From Aliamphritea spongicola (lineage in GTDB: Bacteria > Pseudomonadota > Gammaproteobacteria > Pseudomonadales > Balneatricaceae): a stretch of 64,000 nt of DNA. The position numbers were made by a program, and so were the translations under genes. The notes beneath the pieces are model-generated. The model was given only the letters and a program-made list of their open reading frames with translations, made no database searches and was not told the origin of the DNA. Location: positions 4,278,001 through 4,342,000 of the forward strand of contig AP025283.1 in NCBI GenBank assembly GCA_024347235.1, in the 5' to 3' direction. Shown here in pieces: positions 32,732 through 44,142 of the stretch. Numbering within the stretch: position 1 is the first letter of the stretch; each line of letters starts with the position of its first letter.

Positions 32732-33771
32732 CTATTTATGCCGCTATTGGCAGATAAACTGCCCGTATTATCTGCCTGGCTGATTAACTCACCGCTGTAT
32801 ATACGGCTGATCTTATTCGAGTATTCCGGATCAGTGGCATATCCCGCCTGCTGCAAGGCATCAACATACGCAAAAGGATTTGCCGCCTGCTGCAATGCAT
32901 TCTGGTAACGGGGACTGTTCTTCAGAAAAGACACGTAGTCATTAAAACTTTCTTCATAGGAACCGTAGGAACGAAAAGCAGCCTGCTCACGCTGAGCCAC
33001 ACCGTCACGGTACTCCAGGGTGCTGACCTGAACCTGTTCACCCTGCCAGCGAGAATCGGCCTTAATGTTGAAAAGGTTGAAACTGCTCTCACCGCCCTGC
33101 TGAATAACATGTTTGCCCCAACCGGTTTCCAGTGCCGCCTGAGCTAACAGCACTTTTGGATCAACGCCCAGTTCACCGGCAACTTTTTCAGCAATAGGCA
33201 TCAGCGACCCGACAAATTCTTCCGGCGTTTCAAAACGCCCCGGAAGCTGTTCATTAACCGCCGCCACCTTCTCTGTTGTTCTCACAGGCTGGACCGACTC
33301 TGCTTTTTCAGGTGCAGACCGCTGCTGGGCCTGACCTAAAATTGCCGAAGCGGCAGCGCTGGCTGTACTGTCAAACGCCCGGCTTAACAGTTGTTCCGAT
33401 TCGGAAAGGTTATTTTTCTCTTCAGCCTGATCAGACTCAGCATCCAGCTGAACGCCATAACCTGCACTCAGCTGTTTAACAATAATGTCAGCCAGACCGA
33501 TACCGCCGGATTCAGACAGGTCCTTGGTGAGCTGAGTATCCGCCATATCCTGATAAAACTTTACTTTTGAAGAGTTAAGCGGGTTATCTGAACTGAAAAC
33601 ATCATTTGCCTGCCGCATACTTTTCATCATCATATTCATGAAAAGTTGCTCAAACTGCTCAGCAACCGCCTGCAGAGCCGCAGGATCTTTGTCCTTGGCC
33701 TGCTGACGCAGCTTGTTCATTTCATTGAATTCGGTATACAGCTGTGCGTTCTGGCTGGCATTCGTTTTCAT
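32719..33771 (-). CDS. flgJ: Rod cap and peptidoglycan hydrolase FlgJ
   Basis: Periplasmic, intact at 350 residues. The N-terminal rod-capping domain contains FEQLFMNMMMKSMRQANDVF. The C-terminal glucosaminidase domain (from ~residue 180) has LAQAALETGWGK with the catalytic Glu, and FNLFNIKADSRWQG. The dual-domain form is typical of gammaproteobacteria. It starts 2 nt after the flgI stop. The middle (residues 110-175) is low-complexity, rich in Gln, Ser and Glu. Confidence 0.97.
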   Translation of the reverse strand: MKTNASQNAQLYTEFNEMNKLRQQAKDKDPAALQAVAEQFEQLFMNMMMKSMRQANDVFSSDNPLNSSKVKFYQDMADTQLTKDLSESGGIGLADIIVKQLSAGYGVQLDAESDQAEEKNNLSESEQLLSRAFDSTASAAASAILGQAQQRSAPEKAESVQPVRTTEKVAAVNEQLPGRFETPEEFVGSLMPIAEKVAGELGVDPKVLLAQAALETGWGKHVIQQGGESSFNLFNIKADSRWQGEQVQVSTLEYRDGVAQREQAAFRSYGSYEESFNDYVSFLKNSPRYQNALQQAANPFAYVDALQQAGYATDPEYSNKISRIYSGELISQADNTGSLSANSGINSKES

Positions 33772-33772
33772 A

Positions 33773-34862
33773 TTAAATCACCACCAGCTCTGCTTTTAAC
33801 GCACCTGCCTGACGCAGTGCTTCCAGTATTGCCATCAGGTCGCCGGGAGCAGCTCCTACCTGGTTCACAGACTCAACAATGTCCTGCAACGACGCACCCG
33901 GCGCGAACTCGAACATATGTCCGCTGCCTTCATCCACTTCAATACCGGTACGGGGGTAATAACTGTCTCACCCTGAGAGAGCGGATCAGGCTGATTCACA
34001 TCAATATTTTCATTAATCGCAACGGTCATACCGCCATGAGTAATTGCTACCGGAGACACCCGTACATTCTGGCCAATAATGATCGTGCCGGTCCGTGAGT
34101 TAATAATCACTTTCGCCACTTCCTGAGCAGGCTGAACTTCAAGATTTTCCAGTACAGAAAGGAAAGATACCCGCTGCGAAGGGTCCCGCGGAGCACGTAC
34201 CCGGATAGAGGTCGCATCAACGGCCTTCGCCATATTCGGCCCTAACAGGCTGTTAATGGTTTCAGATACCCGGCGTACCGTGGTGAAATCAGGATGATTC
34301 AGATTCAGCACCAGACTATCCCCTGTGCAAAAGCATTGGGTACCGTCCGCTCCACCGTTGCACCGCCCGGAATCCGGCCAACACTCGGTACGTTCAGTGA
34401 CAGACGTGAACCGTCGGCACCTTCCACACCAAAGCCCGATACGACCAGGTTACCCTGAGCAACCGCATAAATCTGACCGTCCGCACCTTTCAGTGGCGAC
34501 ATAATCAGGCTGCCGCCACGTAAACTCTTAGCATCACCCAACGCGGAAACAGTGACATCAATCACCTGACCCGGCTTGGCGAACGGTGGCAAATCCGTAT
34601 GGATCGCAACCGCAGCAATGTTCTTGGAGGACGGGTCAATATTTGGCGGAATCGCCACACCGAAGTTATTCAGCATATTTCTGAAGGTAGCTGAGGTAAA
34701 ACTTGTTTTATCCCCGGTGCCGTCAAGACCAACCACCAGACCATAACCCACCAACTGGTTACTGCGGACCCCGGCCACTGTTGAAATATCCTTTAAACGT
34801 TCAGCAACTGCAGCAGTACTCAGCAGAAACGAAGCAGCGACCAGTACAAGTGACTTAAGCAT
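33773..34862 (-). CDS. flgI: Flagellar P-ring protein FlgI
   Basis: Periplasmic P-ring subunit. The start at 34862 ([14 protein letters not shown]) gives a clean signal peptide cut after STAAVA and is supported by AGGAGAAG upstream; an earlier ATG (34889) would spoil it. Conserved [36 protein letters not shown] and [20 protein letters not shown] are present. One break near 34310 and another near 33945 hide the C-terminus, which after repair ends ALKAELVVI. About 363 residues, the standard length. Confidence 0.95.
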
Positions 34863-34876
34863 CTGTCTTCTCCTGA

Positions 34877-35551
34877 TTAAAATGGCCACAACTGACCAAT
34901 AAAGAACTGTGATAACCAGCCCATGGTATTTGAGTCATGCACTGCACCGGTTCCACTGTAAGAAATCCGGGCATCAGCAATCTGAGTCGAGTTAACGGTA
35001 TTGTCCGCACTGATATCTTGTGGACGAATCATGCCGCTGACACGAATATATTCATCACCCTGATTTAAGGTCAGCCATTTCTCACCTTTGACAATCAGTA
35101 CACCGTTGGCCAGCACTTCATGAATGGTGACCGAGATATTACCGGTAAGGCTGTTACTCATATTCACTTTACCTTCACCGTCAAAATCTGTCGTTGAGTT
35201 ACCGAAGTTGGCAGATAACGGCTTACCATCAATTGTCAGTGCTTCACCTAAAATCGTCGGCTGAGCAATGGTCTGGTTATTACTCTTATCGATCTCTGTT
35301 TTACTGTTCTTCTGCGAAGAAGTACTTTCCTGCAGAACAACCGTAATGATGTCGCCAACACGGTGCGCACGGCCATCACCATAGAGGTTAATGTTGGTTG
35401 CACTGCTGAAAATTGAACCGTTCACCGACTTAGGCGCCTGCAGCGACTGTGGCCGGATCGGCGCGAAGTGCGGGTTATCCGGCTTCGGCGGTGTATTAAC
35501 ACATCCGGTCAGCAACAGAACAAAACCAACAAGAGTAAGAACCTTATTCAT
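34877..35551 (-). CDS. flgH: Flagellar L-ring lipoprotein FlgH
   Basis: Outer-membrane L-ring subunit, intact at ~224 residues. The lipobox LLLTGC follows a short hydrophobic signal ([16 protein letters not shown]). Conserved blocks: [33 protein letters not shown] and VRPQDI-type [20 protein letters not shown]. The ATG at 35551 is preferred; an in-frame GTG three codons earlier (35560) is possible. In order with flgG upstream and flgI downstream. Confidence 0.97.
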   Translation of the reverse strand: MNKVLTLVGFVLLLTGCVNTPPKPDNPHFAPIRPQSLQAPKSVNGSIFSSATNINLYGDGRAHRVGDIITVVLQESTSSQKNSKTEIDKSNNQTIAQPTILGEALTIDGKPLSANFGNSTTDFDGEGKVNMSNSLTGNISVTIHEVLANGVLIVKGEKWLTLNQGDEYIRVSGMIRPQDISADNTVNSTQIADARISYSGTGAVHDSNTMGWLSQFFIGQLWPF

Positions 35552-35570
35552 AATATTCACCCAAATACGC

Positions 35571-36359
35571 TTACAGCTGCTGAGTCACGAAGGACAGCAT
35601 CTCATCTGCCGTTGAAATTACTTTGGAATTCACTTCATATGCCCGTTGAGTGGTAATCAGATTCACCAACTCTTCCACCGCATTCACGTTGGAACCTTCT
35701 AAAGAGCCCTGCAAAAGTGCCCCCGTGCCGCCTTCACCCGGGTTATTCAGAATAGGCGCCCCACTGGCATTGGTTTCCAGAAACATGTTCTGACCAATGG
35801 CTTCCAGGCCCGCTGGGTTCACGAAGTCAGCCAGCTGAATCTGACCTATATTCTGTGCAGCGGTATTACCTGCAGTAACTACTGATACCTGGCCATCCTG
35901 GCCGATCGTCAGTGTCTGCACTTCCGCCGGCAAGGTTATCCCGGGCTGCAATACAAAGCCTTCTGCCGTAACCAGTTCATTATCAGAATTAATCTGCCAC
36001 TGACCGTGGCGGGTATAACCGGTTTCTCCGGTAGGCAGCGTGACCGGGAAAAATCCTCGACGGCCATTAATTGCCACATCAAACGCATCGCCGGTGTTCT
36101 CAATAGAGCCTTCCTGAAAAAGCTTTTGAGTACCAACGATCCGCACCCCGGTTCCCAACTGCAAACCGGAAGGCAGCTGTGAACCTTCCGCCGACTCAGC
36201 TCCGGGCTGACGCTGGGTCTGGTACATCAGATCTTCGAATACAGCCCTGTCACGCTTGAAACCAACAGTACTCACGTTTGCCAGGTTGTTGGAAATAACC
36301 CGCAATGATGTATCCTGCGCCGACAAACCTGTTTTCGCTACAAATAACGCACTGTTCAT
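35571..36359 (-). CDS. flgG: Distal rod protein FlgG
   Basis: Intact, 262 residues, the exact family length. N-terminal MNSALFVAKTGLSAQDTSLR, ISNNLANVSTVGFKRDRAVF, and C-terminal NVNAEELVNLITTQRAYE-like ending (VEELVNLITTQRAYEVNSK). It forms the outer rod of the flagellar basal body. It lies between flgF and flgH in the operon driven by the sigma-54-type site at 37261. Confidence 0.98.
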   Translation of the reverse strand: MNSALFVAKTGLSAQDTSLRVISNNLANVSTVGFKRDRAVFEDLMYQTQRQPGAESAEGSQLPSGLQLGTGVRIVGTQKLFQEGSIENTGDAFDVAINGRRGFFPVTLPTGETGYTRHGQWQINSDNELVTAEGFVLQPGITLPAEVQTLTIGQDGQVSVVTAGNTAAQNIGQIQLADFVNPAGLEAIGQNMFLETNASGAPILNNPGEGGTGALLQGSLEGSNVNAVEELVNLITTQRAYEVNSKVISTADEMLSFVTQQL

Positions 36360-36449
36360 TCTTTTACCTCTCTAAACAGCTCTTCAACGGCTGTTTTTAT
36401 TCTTAGTCAGAAAGCTTTATTCGCTCACCGAATACTTACTGATTAAATA

Positions 36450-37195
36450 TTATCCCTGCAGCTGCAAGATACGTGCCGCTGCTGATGAATTTTCTTCTGC
36501 CGTCTTCATCATTTTCACCTGCATCTCATACTGTCTGGACAGAGAGATAATCGACGTCAGTTCAGAAACAGAATTTACATTGCTGGTTTCCAGAAAACCG
36601 GAAACAACTTTGACATCATTTGCCGGCGGCAAAGGGCAGGATTGCCGGTACGCATGAACGAGTCCTGCCCTTTGAACAATGTACCGGGCTCCGGGTTAAC
36701 CAGCTTGATACGGTCAACGACCGCTAATGCTTCCGGCCCTTCACCCAAAGGCTGAACGGTAATGGTGCCGTCACCGCCAATATCCAGTTTTTCAAATGCC
36801 GGCAAGGCAATAGGAATACCACCATTGCCCATAACCGGAACGCCACCGGCGGTTACCAGCTGATTTTGTTCATTAATCGTAAATTCGCCAGACCGGGTAT
36901 AAACCTCTTCACCGTTGGCATTGATCACTGCAAACCAGCCATCGCCTTCAATTGCGACATCCAGCTCCCGCCCGGTAGGCGTCAGCACCCCTGAAGTAAC
37001 ATCCGTGGCAGGCCGCTCGCTCATGGCATACACCCGGGACGGCAAACCTTCCCCATACACAGGCATCGCCCGTGCCTGAGCTAAATCAGTTTTAAAGCCG
37101 GTCGTATTTACGTTAGCAAGGTTATTTGAGTGCGCATGCTGTGAGCGCATATTTTCCCGCGCGCCACTCATGGCAAGATACAGCACTTTATCCAT
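36450..37195 (-). CDS. flgF: Proximal rod protein FlgF
   Basis: Rod subunit of ~248 residues. MDKVLYLAMSGARENMRSQH, HSNNLANVNTTGFKTDLAQA and the C-terminal LTSIISLSRQYEMQVKMMKT match FlgF. One break near 36630 (missing base around TTTGCCGGCGGCAAAGGG) separates the last ~60 residues. First gene of the flgFGHIJ operon, preceded by a consensus sigma-54 site. Confidence 0.95.
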
Positions 37196-37260
37196 TACTC
37201 TTCTCTCTACGTATCAGCTCAAGCGGAAATGCATTGCCGCTTTTTCAATATATAGAAGAA

Positions 37261-37276
37261 AGCAATTAGTGTGCCA
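37261..37276 (-). promoter_or_regulatory. Sigma-54 (RpoN) promoter for the flgFGHIJ operon
   Basis: The minus strand reads TGGCAC-N5-TTGCT, an exact -24/-12 consensus, 66 nt upstream of the flgF ATG. Confidence 0.9.
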
Positions 37277-37341
37277 AGAAATAAAACAGGAATACCCGGC
37301 AGGTTAAAAACCGGCCGGGTATGGAAAAGAAAACAGAAAAG

Positions 37342-39670
37342 TTAAATCTGAAGTATCGCCTGCGTCACCGTATTCAGGGTTTCAAGCGTCTTCGAGTTCG
37401 CCTGGAAGTTTCGCTGCGCTTCAATCAGCCTTACCAGCTCACTGGAAAGGTCAACGTTCGACTGTTCAAGTGCTGCAGATCGCAAGCTACCGTTCAAACC
37501 GGTTCCCGGCGGGTTCAGAATCGCATCGCCTGAGGTCAGTGTCGCAATCCATTCGGTATCGCCCGCAGGCTGCAAGCCCGACTGGTTTTCAAAGGTAGCA
37601 AAAGCAACCACACCCAGGTTTTGCGTCTGGCCGTTTGAGAAGCTGGCAACCATTTCACCGGTTTCAGCAAAGGTAACACCGATCAGGTCACCCTTGGTAT
37701 AACCATCCTGCGTTGCGGCCTTAACAATAGAGGCGGATGCAAACTGGGTGGTATTGGTAATATCCAGCTCAATAACCGTTGTCGGGTCAGCAGGGTCTGC
37801 ACCGGTAATCGAAATATTCGGTGCGGTTCCGCCAAGCGGCACGTTCGTGCCGTTCACTGAACTCAGCAAACCGTTAGTCGGATTAAACGTCACCAGAATC
37901 GGGCCCGGCTCTGAAGCACCACCCGGCTCACCCGGATCAGGCGCCTTACCCAGATCCAGCGTCTCAGTACCGTTCAGGTATGCATACATCCGGTAAACAC
38001 CTTCATAGGAGTTATCACCGGAATCAATGGTAGAAATCGCCATAACAGGCTGAGTGCCAGGCGTTGTAGTGGAACCGTCGCCAAAGTCAACTTCCAGAAT
38101 ATCATTTGGCACATTACCCGACTCAGGCTTATAGGTAATAACCAGTTGGCCTGAAGAATTAAACTGCACCGATGCCACATCAGGATTCGCATCCAGAATT
38201 GCCGCCTGATTAGCAGCAATTTTAGAAGAAACCGTTTCCTGCGTATCTGCTGTATCAAGCTGAATTGTCACCCCACCAATGGAAATTGATGGCGAACCAT
38301 CCAGAGTACCACTGGCAAAAGCAGCACTGTTAAATGCATAGGTATGGGTTTCACTTGCCGATAAGGTAGTCGAGGTAATAGCAACATCTGATAATAAGTT
38401 ACCCGCACCATCACGCACCTGAATATCATCCACATCCGTCGCAGACGCCTTAAAACGGACATCCAGTGACGTACCGTCCGCCGCAACCTGAACAGAACGA
38501 ATTCGACTGTCTGCATTCAGTAATGACTGAACCTCATCACCAAACTGACGTAAAGTTGTTGCGCCAGTCGCAGTACCGCCGGTCAAAGTACCAAAGCCGA
38601 CTGCTGGCGCTGATTCTGAGTCATCAAACTGAAAAACAATTTGGAAGAATCTGTCGGGTCTTCAGCAATGTTTATCAGAACCGGTTCATTCGATGCACGG
38701 TTAGCATTATAGTGATCAATAATTGCCTGCTTTTGAGCTTCAATTTTATCACCCAGATCAGCAGGTGAAGTCGAAGCAACAATCGTGGCAGCCGGTACGG
38801 TAACCGTACCAATAACCATACTTACACCGGTAATACCCGCTGCAGCACCTGAAATATCAAACTCCTGCACCTGCCCCGGCAAACGGTAATCACCATCCAC
38901 CAACATACCGTCCGGATCAAGACCAATACCTGCTCGCAGTACATCTTTATCAACTGTCTGACCGCTGATCACAACCGTACCACCAGAAACATTCGGAGGC
39001 GTAGCTCCACTGAAATTCAGCGTCTGCACTTCACGGATTGGTGGTTGCTCTACCATGTTGAACTTGATGGTATGCTCGTTACCCAGGCTATCGAAGCTAC
39101 GGATAGTGGTACTGTAGGTAAAAGTCGCCGGGTTATCGCGATCATACGGCTGCACTAACGCACTAGCATCTGCCCGGTCATCAATATTGAAAGACAGGTT
39201 AACCTCTTCAGTTGCCTTAGGCGGGCTTTCCTTCTGCGTTACCGCCAGATCACCGATCGGCAAACGGTTGCCGTCACTGTCCAGACCATAGCCCTGCAAA
39301 CGCTTACCGGACTTGGATACGATAAAACCGTCTTTATCCAGCTCAAACGCACCGGCACGGGTGTAAGTCACACCACCCTGGCCATCATCCAGCTGGAAAA
39401 ACCTGAACCGTTGATCGCCAGATCCAGGTTGTTGTTGGTAAATTCAATGGTACCGGCCTGAAAATCCTGTGCGATGTCAGAAACGATTACACCGGAACCG
39501 GCCACGTTACTGGAACCCGCACCCACTACAGCTGTGGCATAAATGTCGCCAAACTCCGTCCGTGAAGATTTAAAACCGATTGTACTGGAGTTCGCAATGT
39601 TGTTACCCGTGACATCCAGATCGGTTGTTGCCGCTTTTAAACCTGTAACCGCAGTATTAAAACCCGCCAT
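37342..39670 (-). CDS. flgE: Flagellar hook protein FlgE
   Basis: Builds the hook. N-terminal MAGFNTAVTGLKAATTDLDV, NIANSSTIGFKSSRTEFGDI and C-terminal VDLSSELVRLIEAQRNFQAN are diagnostic. Repaired length is ~776 residues, far above the 400-550 of common homologues. The extra middle has repeated IN-like segments (GVTIQLDTADTQETVSSKIA; VTVPAATIVASTSPADLGDK). Breaks near 39375 and 38585. It is the last gene of flgBCDE; the gap before flgF holds the flgF promoter. Confidence 0.95.
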
Positions 39671-39684
39671 GATACTCTCCTGCC

Positions 39685-40362
39685 TTACCCAATCTGTTTG
39701 ATATCACTGAACGCAATAGAACCTGCGTCAGTATTCAGTTTCATGCCAACACCGTTCTGACCCAGTGTGACGCTGTTGACGTTGTAAGCCAGGTAACTGT
39801 TCACTGCCTTATAACCATCTGCGGTCGCGGCCTCAGCCACAACCCGGTAATCGCCGGAAGCCGCATCATCGCCCGCATTCCATGCAAAATTCAGATCCCC
39901 TGCGTTTTTAGCCCCCAGATCAAGGGTCTCTATTTCAACGCCGTTAGGATCATAAATTTTGACCCGCAGGTTCGTCGTTGAAATCGGCAACTCAACAATG
40001 CCTTTAACATCTTTATTATCCGCAGTAATCGTTGCCACATCGGTCTTGGCATACACATTCTGCCCAACCATTGATGAAGCCTGTAACGCCGACTGACTGG
40101 ACAGCAGCGAATTGGAAAGGTTATTCATCGTAATGTTTAGGTTGTTGATACTCTCAACCTGACTCATGCTGGAAATCTGCTGCATGAAGTCATTTGTCTC
40201 TGCCGGGCTAGTCGGATCCTGATTCTGCAGCTGAGCAATCATCAGCTGCATAAACATATCGCTGTCGCTGGATGTCTGAGACGTCTGCGTCGATTGCGCC
40301 TTGTTAGCCTCATTAATCTGATCAAAGACATTGGTTGTCTGATTCGTATTAATAGTCGACAT
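39685..40362 (-). CDS. flgD: Hook assembly scaffold FlgD
   Basis: Hook cap required for FlgE polymerisation. Intact, 225 residues. The N-terminal export and cap region is MFMQLMIAQLQNQDPTSPAE followed by TNDFMQQISSMSQVESINNL; the C-terminal FlgD Ig-like/tudor region includes LRVKIYDPNGVEIETLDLGA. The gap to flgE is 14 bp. Confidence 0.97.
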   Translation of the reverse strand: MSTINTNQTTNVFDQINEANKAQSTQTSQTSSDSDMFMQLMIAQLQNQDPTSPAETNDFMQQISSMSQVESINNLNITMNNLSNSLLSSQSALQASSMVGQNVYAKTDVATITADNKDVKGIVELPISTTNLRVKIYDPNGVEIETLDLGAKNAGDLNFAWNAGDDAASGDYRVVAEAATADGYKAVNSYLAYNVNSVTLGQNGVGMKLNTDAGSIAFSDIKQIG

Positions 40363-40401
40363 AATTAATTACCTCTGAACTCTCACGCAAATCCGACGTT
40401 A

Positions 40402-40834
40402 TCAGCCCTGACCAAGGGTCAGCACCCGCTGCGTCATCTGCTTCGCGGTATTCATGATTTCAGCATTAATCTGAAACGAACGGGACGCAGAAATCATATC
40501 TGCCATCTCTTCAACCACATTTACATTGGGATAAAAACATATCCCTCTTCATTTGCCATCGGGTGATTAGGGTTGTATTCCTGGCGTAACGGCGCGTCAC
40601 TTTCAACAATTCCGGCAACCTCAACCCCTGGCCCGCCTGGGTACCCAAAGGCACACCTGGCTGCAATTCATCCTGACGACCCAGCTCAAAAACAGCCTTA
40701 CGGGCCCGGTAAGTTTCACCATAGCTGCTGCTGACGCTGTCAGCATTTGCCATGTTAGAGGCCGTCGTATTTAACCGGACACTCTGGGCGCTCATGGCTG
40801 AACCGGCAATATCAAAAATATTAGACAATGACAT
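40402..40834 (-). CDS. flgC: Proximal rod protein FlgC
   Basis: Rod subunit. [20 protein letters not shown] and [20 protein letters not shown] are typical. Two indels near 40615 and 40540 split the second half; repaired, it runs [20 protein letters not shown] and [20 protein letters not shown] to the TGA at 40402. About 144 residues, standard. It begins 2 nt after the flgB stop. Confidence 0.95.
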
Positions 40835-40836
40835 AA

Positions 40837-41243
40837 TTATTCACCCTTAATCGCGCCTTTCAGGCCCTTAAATTTTCTGTCCAGAAACTGAAACGATGCC
40901 TGATAGTCCAAAGCATTTTCTGTATAGCGGGCCATTTCAGTCTGAACATCGACTGTATTGCCATCAATGCTTGGCTGACTTGGGATCCGGTACATCATTT
41001 CAGCGGCAAAATCCGGATTTACCAGACCTTCACTGTGGCCACTTTTAGTTTGAGCCAGTTCAAGCTGTCCTGCCTGCATCTGCGACTCTTTGCCCTGCAA
41101 AATTGCTCTGAAATCCATATCCCGGGCTTTAAAATTTGGGGTGTCTGCATTTGCAATGTTATTTGCCAGCACTTCTGCACGCTTGCTACGTACGTAGACC
41201 GCTTGCTCATGTATACCAGCGCTGATTCAAAACTGATTGCCAT
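40837..41243 (-). CDS. flgB: Proximal rod protein FlgB
   Basis: First gene of the rod/hook operon. It opens [16 protein letters not shown] after repair of a break near 41210, then [20 protein letters not shown] and [20 protein letters not shown]. About 135 residues, the family norm. It is preceded by a sigma-54-type -24/-12 element. Confidence 0.95.
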
Positions 41244-41276
41244 ACCGACACTCCTATAATTAACTGACCAGTTAAA

Positions 41277-41292
41277 TGCAAACAGAATGCCA
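41277..41292 (-). promoter_or_regulatory. Sigma-54 (RpoN) promoter for flgBCDE
   Basis: The minus strand reads TGGCAT-N5-TTGCA, one base off TGGCAC-N5-TTGCA, 34 nt upstream of flgB. The rest of 41293-41450 shows no gene. Confidence 0.8.
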
Positions 41293-41451
41293 ACTACTAA
41301 AAATCATTTAAAATCAGCAAGATAAGAAAAATAAAACTATAAGCGGCAATCAAATGCCCCTTAAAAACGAACCGGCAATCCACCGGCAACGGGGCGGCAA
41401 AGCGGCATCTCCCATTACTCTGCATTGCCGCGATGTACCTTCCAGGCATAA

Positions 41452-41479
41452 AACCCCGGACAGCAAACTGTCCGGGGTT
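41452..41479 (-). terminator. Terminator of the cheV-cheR operon
   Basis: Perfect 12-bp stem AACCCCGGACAG/CTGTCCGGGGTT with a CAAA loop and a T-run (TTTTA) on the minus strand, 20 nt after the cheR stop. Confidence 0.85.
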
Positions 41480-41499
41480 CTTGAATCACTCAAATAGCT

Positions 41500-42362
41500 T
41501 TAAATAGCCTTATAAATAATACCTGGTCTGCAGTGAATCATTTCATAGCAGTCACTCAGGCCAGATAAAGACTCTGATGCCCCCAAAAGAGATAACCTCC
41601 CTTCTTAAGCGACTTATGCATCTTACGCAGAATTTCCAGTTTCAACTCAGTGGAGAAATAAATGAGCACGTTACGGCAGAAAATAATATCAAACTGCCCC
41701 ATCGTGCTATACGAGCCCAACAAATTCAGTTCACGGAAGTTAATTCTGCGTTTGAGCTCTGGCTTTATGGTCCAGATATCATCGCCTTTAGGAGAAAAGA
41801 AACGGTTCAGGCGCTCCTGAGACAAGCCTCTTCCTAAAGCCAGACGCTCATAGTCACCGGTCTTAGCCTGCTGTAATACCCGTGTACAGATATCAGTAGC
41901 AACGATTTCCTCACCACCAAAACTGCCCTTACCTGACTGCTTGAACTCTTCAATCGACATACTGATCGAATAAGGCTCTTGCCCCGTTGAGCAGGCTGCT
42001 GACCAAATCCGCAAACGCTGGCGACTACCAGCTGCGGCCAACTCAGGCAAAACCTGATTATTCAGGATTGTATAGGGATGAATATCACGGAACCATAAAG
42101 TCTCGTTGGTCGTCATTGCGTTGATAACCTGCTCATTAAGAGCCCGACTACCCGGCCGCTTCAGTTGCTCTACAAGGGTCGCGAGACTGGGAATCTCACG
42201 CTCTTTCATCAGGCGCCCCAAGCGGCTTTCAACGAGATACAACTTATGTCTGGCTAACAAAATGCCGCAGGCATTTTCCAGATAATCACAAAACAGGGTA
42301 AATTCCTGATCGGTAATCTTTAACTTAGAAGTGTCCAGAACCTTTACTCCACCACCTGTCAA
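41500..42362 (-). CDS. cheR: Chemotaxis protein methyltransferase CheR
   Basis: Methylates glutamates of chemoreceptors using SAM. The N-terminal helical domain includes FCDYLENACGILLARHKLYL; the catalytic domain has TNETLWFRD, IWSAACSTGQEPYSISM and FDIIFCRNVLIYF. One break near 41590 is repaired by a G in the TTTTGGGGG run, giving FLGASESLSGLSDCYEMIHC and ending YKAI at 41500. The in-frame start appears to be TTG at 42362, overlapping the cheV stop; it might be a damaged start codon. About 288 residues. Confidence 0.93.
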
Positions 42363-43305
42363 AGACCGGATTCAACAGCCTTCATACGCTCTACTACTGC
42401 AGTTGCCAACTCGTCGGCATCAAACTTACCAATAAACGCATCAGCACCAACCTTTTAATCATTGAAAGGTTAAAGCGTCCACTCAGTGAACTGTGCAACA
42501 CAACGTGCAGCTTACGCAAGCTTTCATTGTCACGGATACGGTTTACCAGGGTATAACCATCCATTTCCGGCATCTCAATATCAGAAACAACCATCAGGAA
42601 GAGTGACGGTACATCAACTCCCTTATCAACCAGCTGTTCCAGCAATGTCAGAGCGGCCTTACCGTTCTTAGCCGTGGTAACTTTAATACTCATGCCTTCA
42701 AACACCTGCTGAACCTGCTTCAGCGCGATATTTGAGTCATCAACAACCATCACGTGATATTCCTTCGCGTGATTTTTAACTTCTTCTGTGGCGATATCTT
42801 CACTGACCGCAGTATTACTCGGAATCAGATCCGCAAGAATTTGCTCAACATCCAGGATTTCGATCAGATTACCGTCGTGCTCTAACACAGCTGTCAGATA
42901 GTTTTGTCCGACCAGCTCAACCGGCGGCGGTGTAACGTTATCCCAGTGAGTTGCCAAAATCCGGTCAACCCTGCGCACCAGGAAAGAAAGTGTACGGCGG
43001 CTGTATTCGGTAACCACCAGAAAACAGCTCTTACGATCATCAGGGCTAACAGGTTCCTCACCGATTGCCTCAGACAAGTCGATCACAGGGATCGTTTCAC
43101 CACGGATATGCGCCATCCCTTTAAGAGACGTTGTCTGTTTAGGAATACCCGTCAGATCCGGACAGGGAAGCACCTCCCGTACCTTAAATACGTTGATGCC
43201 ATATTCCTGCTCAGTATTAAGGCCAAATAGCAATAACTCCAGGCGGTTATGGCCAACATCACTCACCCGCTGTCGCTGGTTTACACTAATCTTATTTACT
43301 GACAT
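42359..43305 (-). CDS. cheV: Chemotaxis coupling protein CheV
   Basis: CheW-receiver fusion that couples receptors to CheA. The CheW domain (residues ~15-160) includes YGINVFKVREVLPCPDLTGI and GETIPVIDLSEAIG. The receiver has MVVDDSNIALKQV and the phospho-acceptor in VVSDIEMPEMDGY. The start at 43305 (MSVNKISVNQRQRV) is chosen over 43347, which falls upstream of the conserved beginning. One break near 42455 is repaired by one base in ACCTTTT, giving FDADELATAVVERMKAVESG. About 316 residues. Divergent from flgA, with a 42-bp gap. Confidence 0.95.
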
Positions 43306-43347
43306 GATTATTCCTACGTACTGAGTGGACCTGCTTAGTTTACTCAA

Positions 43348-44072
43348 ATGGTAAGTAATGGTTTAAATTATCCAGTGAATCACCCAACCATCACATTAAT
43401 ATGTACTTTTATAGCGATCTTCACTCTGGCAGTAAAGGCCCATGCCAGCGCCTACCCGACCAAAATCAAACAACAGGCTGAAGAATACCTGTATTCCATC
43501 TATTCCGTTGAACAGCCATTAGCCCGAACCAGCATCAAGTTACGCCCCCAAGCACGCAGCTAAACCTCTCCCGATGTAAACAGCCAATCACCTTCAAACA
43601 CGCACCAACACGGGCCAGCAGGGTAAGCATTGCCGCTCAGTGTCATAATCCCAAGTGGCGAGTTTTTCTGACCGGCACTGTTGAACAATGGCTGCCGGTT
43701 GTCCACACGACCCGACCTTTAAACAAGGGCACCATTTTGGGGGCTAAGGATCTGGCACTGATCGAAACTGACGTACGCAAGATCAACCAGGCTTACTTTA
43801 CCGACCGTGCCGAACTGTTTAACCGGCGACTGAAACGCACCCTGCGCAGCAAGAAAATCATCACCGCGCAAGCGCTGAGCAAACACCTTCTGGTTCGCAA
43901 AGGCGATCATGTCGTCATTGAAGCCAAAAACGGCAGCATGATGGTTCGCATGAACGGCACTGCACTGGAAGACGGTGAACAGGGCAAACAGATCAATGTA
44001 AGAAACACCCGTTCCGGCCGGGTCGTACGCGCTTATGTCAGCCGCGTAGGGGTTGTTTCAGTCACACCTTAG
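43348..44072 (+). CDS. flgA: P-ring assembly chaperone FlgA
   Basis: Periplasmic chaperone for FlgI. A signal peptide is visible as TITLICTFIAIFTLAVKAHA followed by SAYPTK. The C-terminal SAF domain has VVHTTRPLNKGTILGAKDLA, LVRKGDHVVIEAKNGSMMVR and VRNTRSGRVVRAYV. One break at 43561 (CGCAGCTAAACC) is repaired by a C, giving RSLNLSRCKQPITF. About 241 residues. It lies head to head with cheV and upstream of flgM, the usual order. Confidence 0.93.
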
Positions 44073-44142
44073 GCGATTAGCACCGCCTGTATATCACTGA
44101 TATACTTAACCTAAAATTTTTATAATTTTTTGTATTTTTGAC

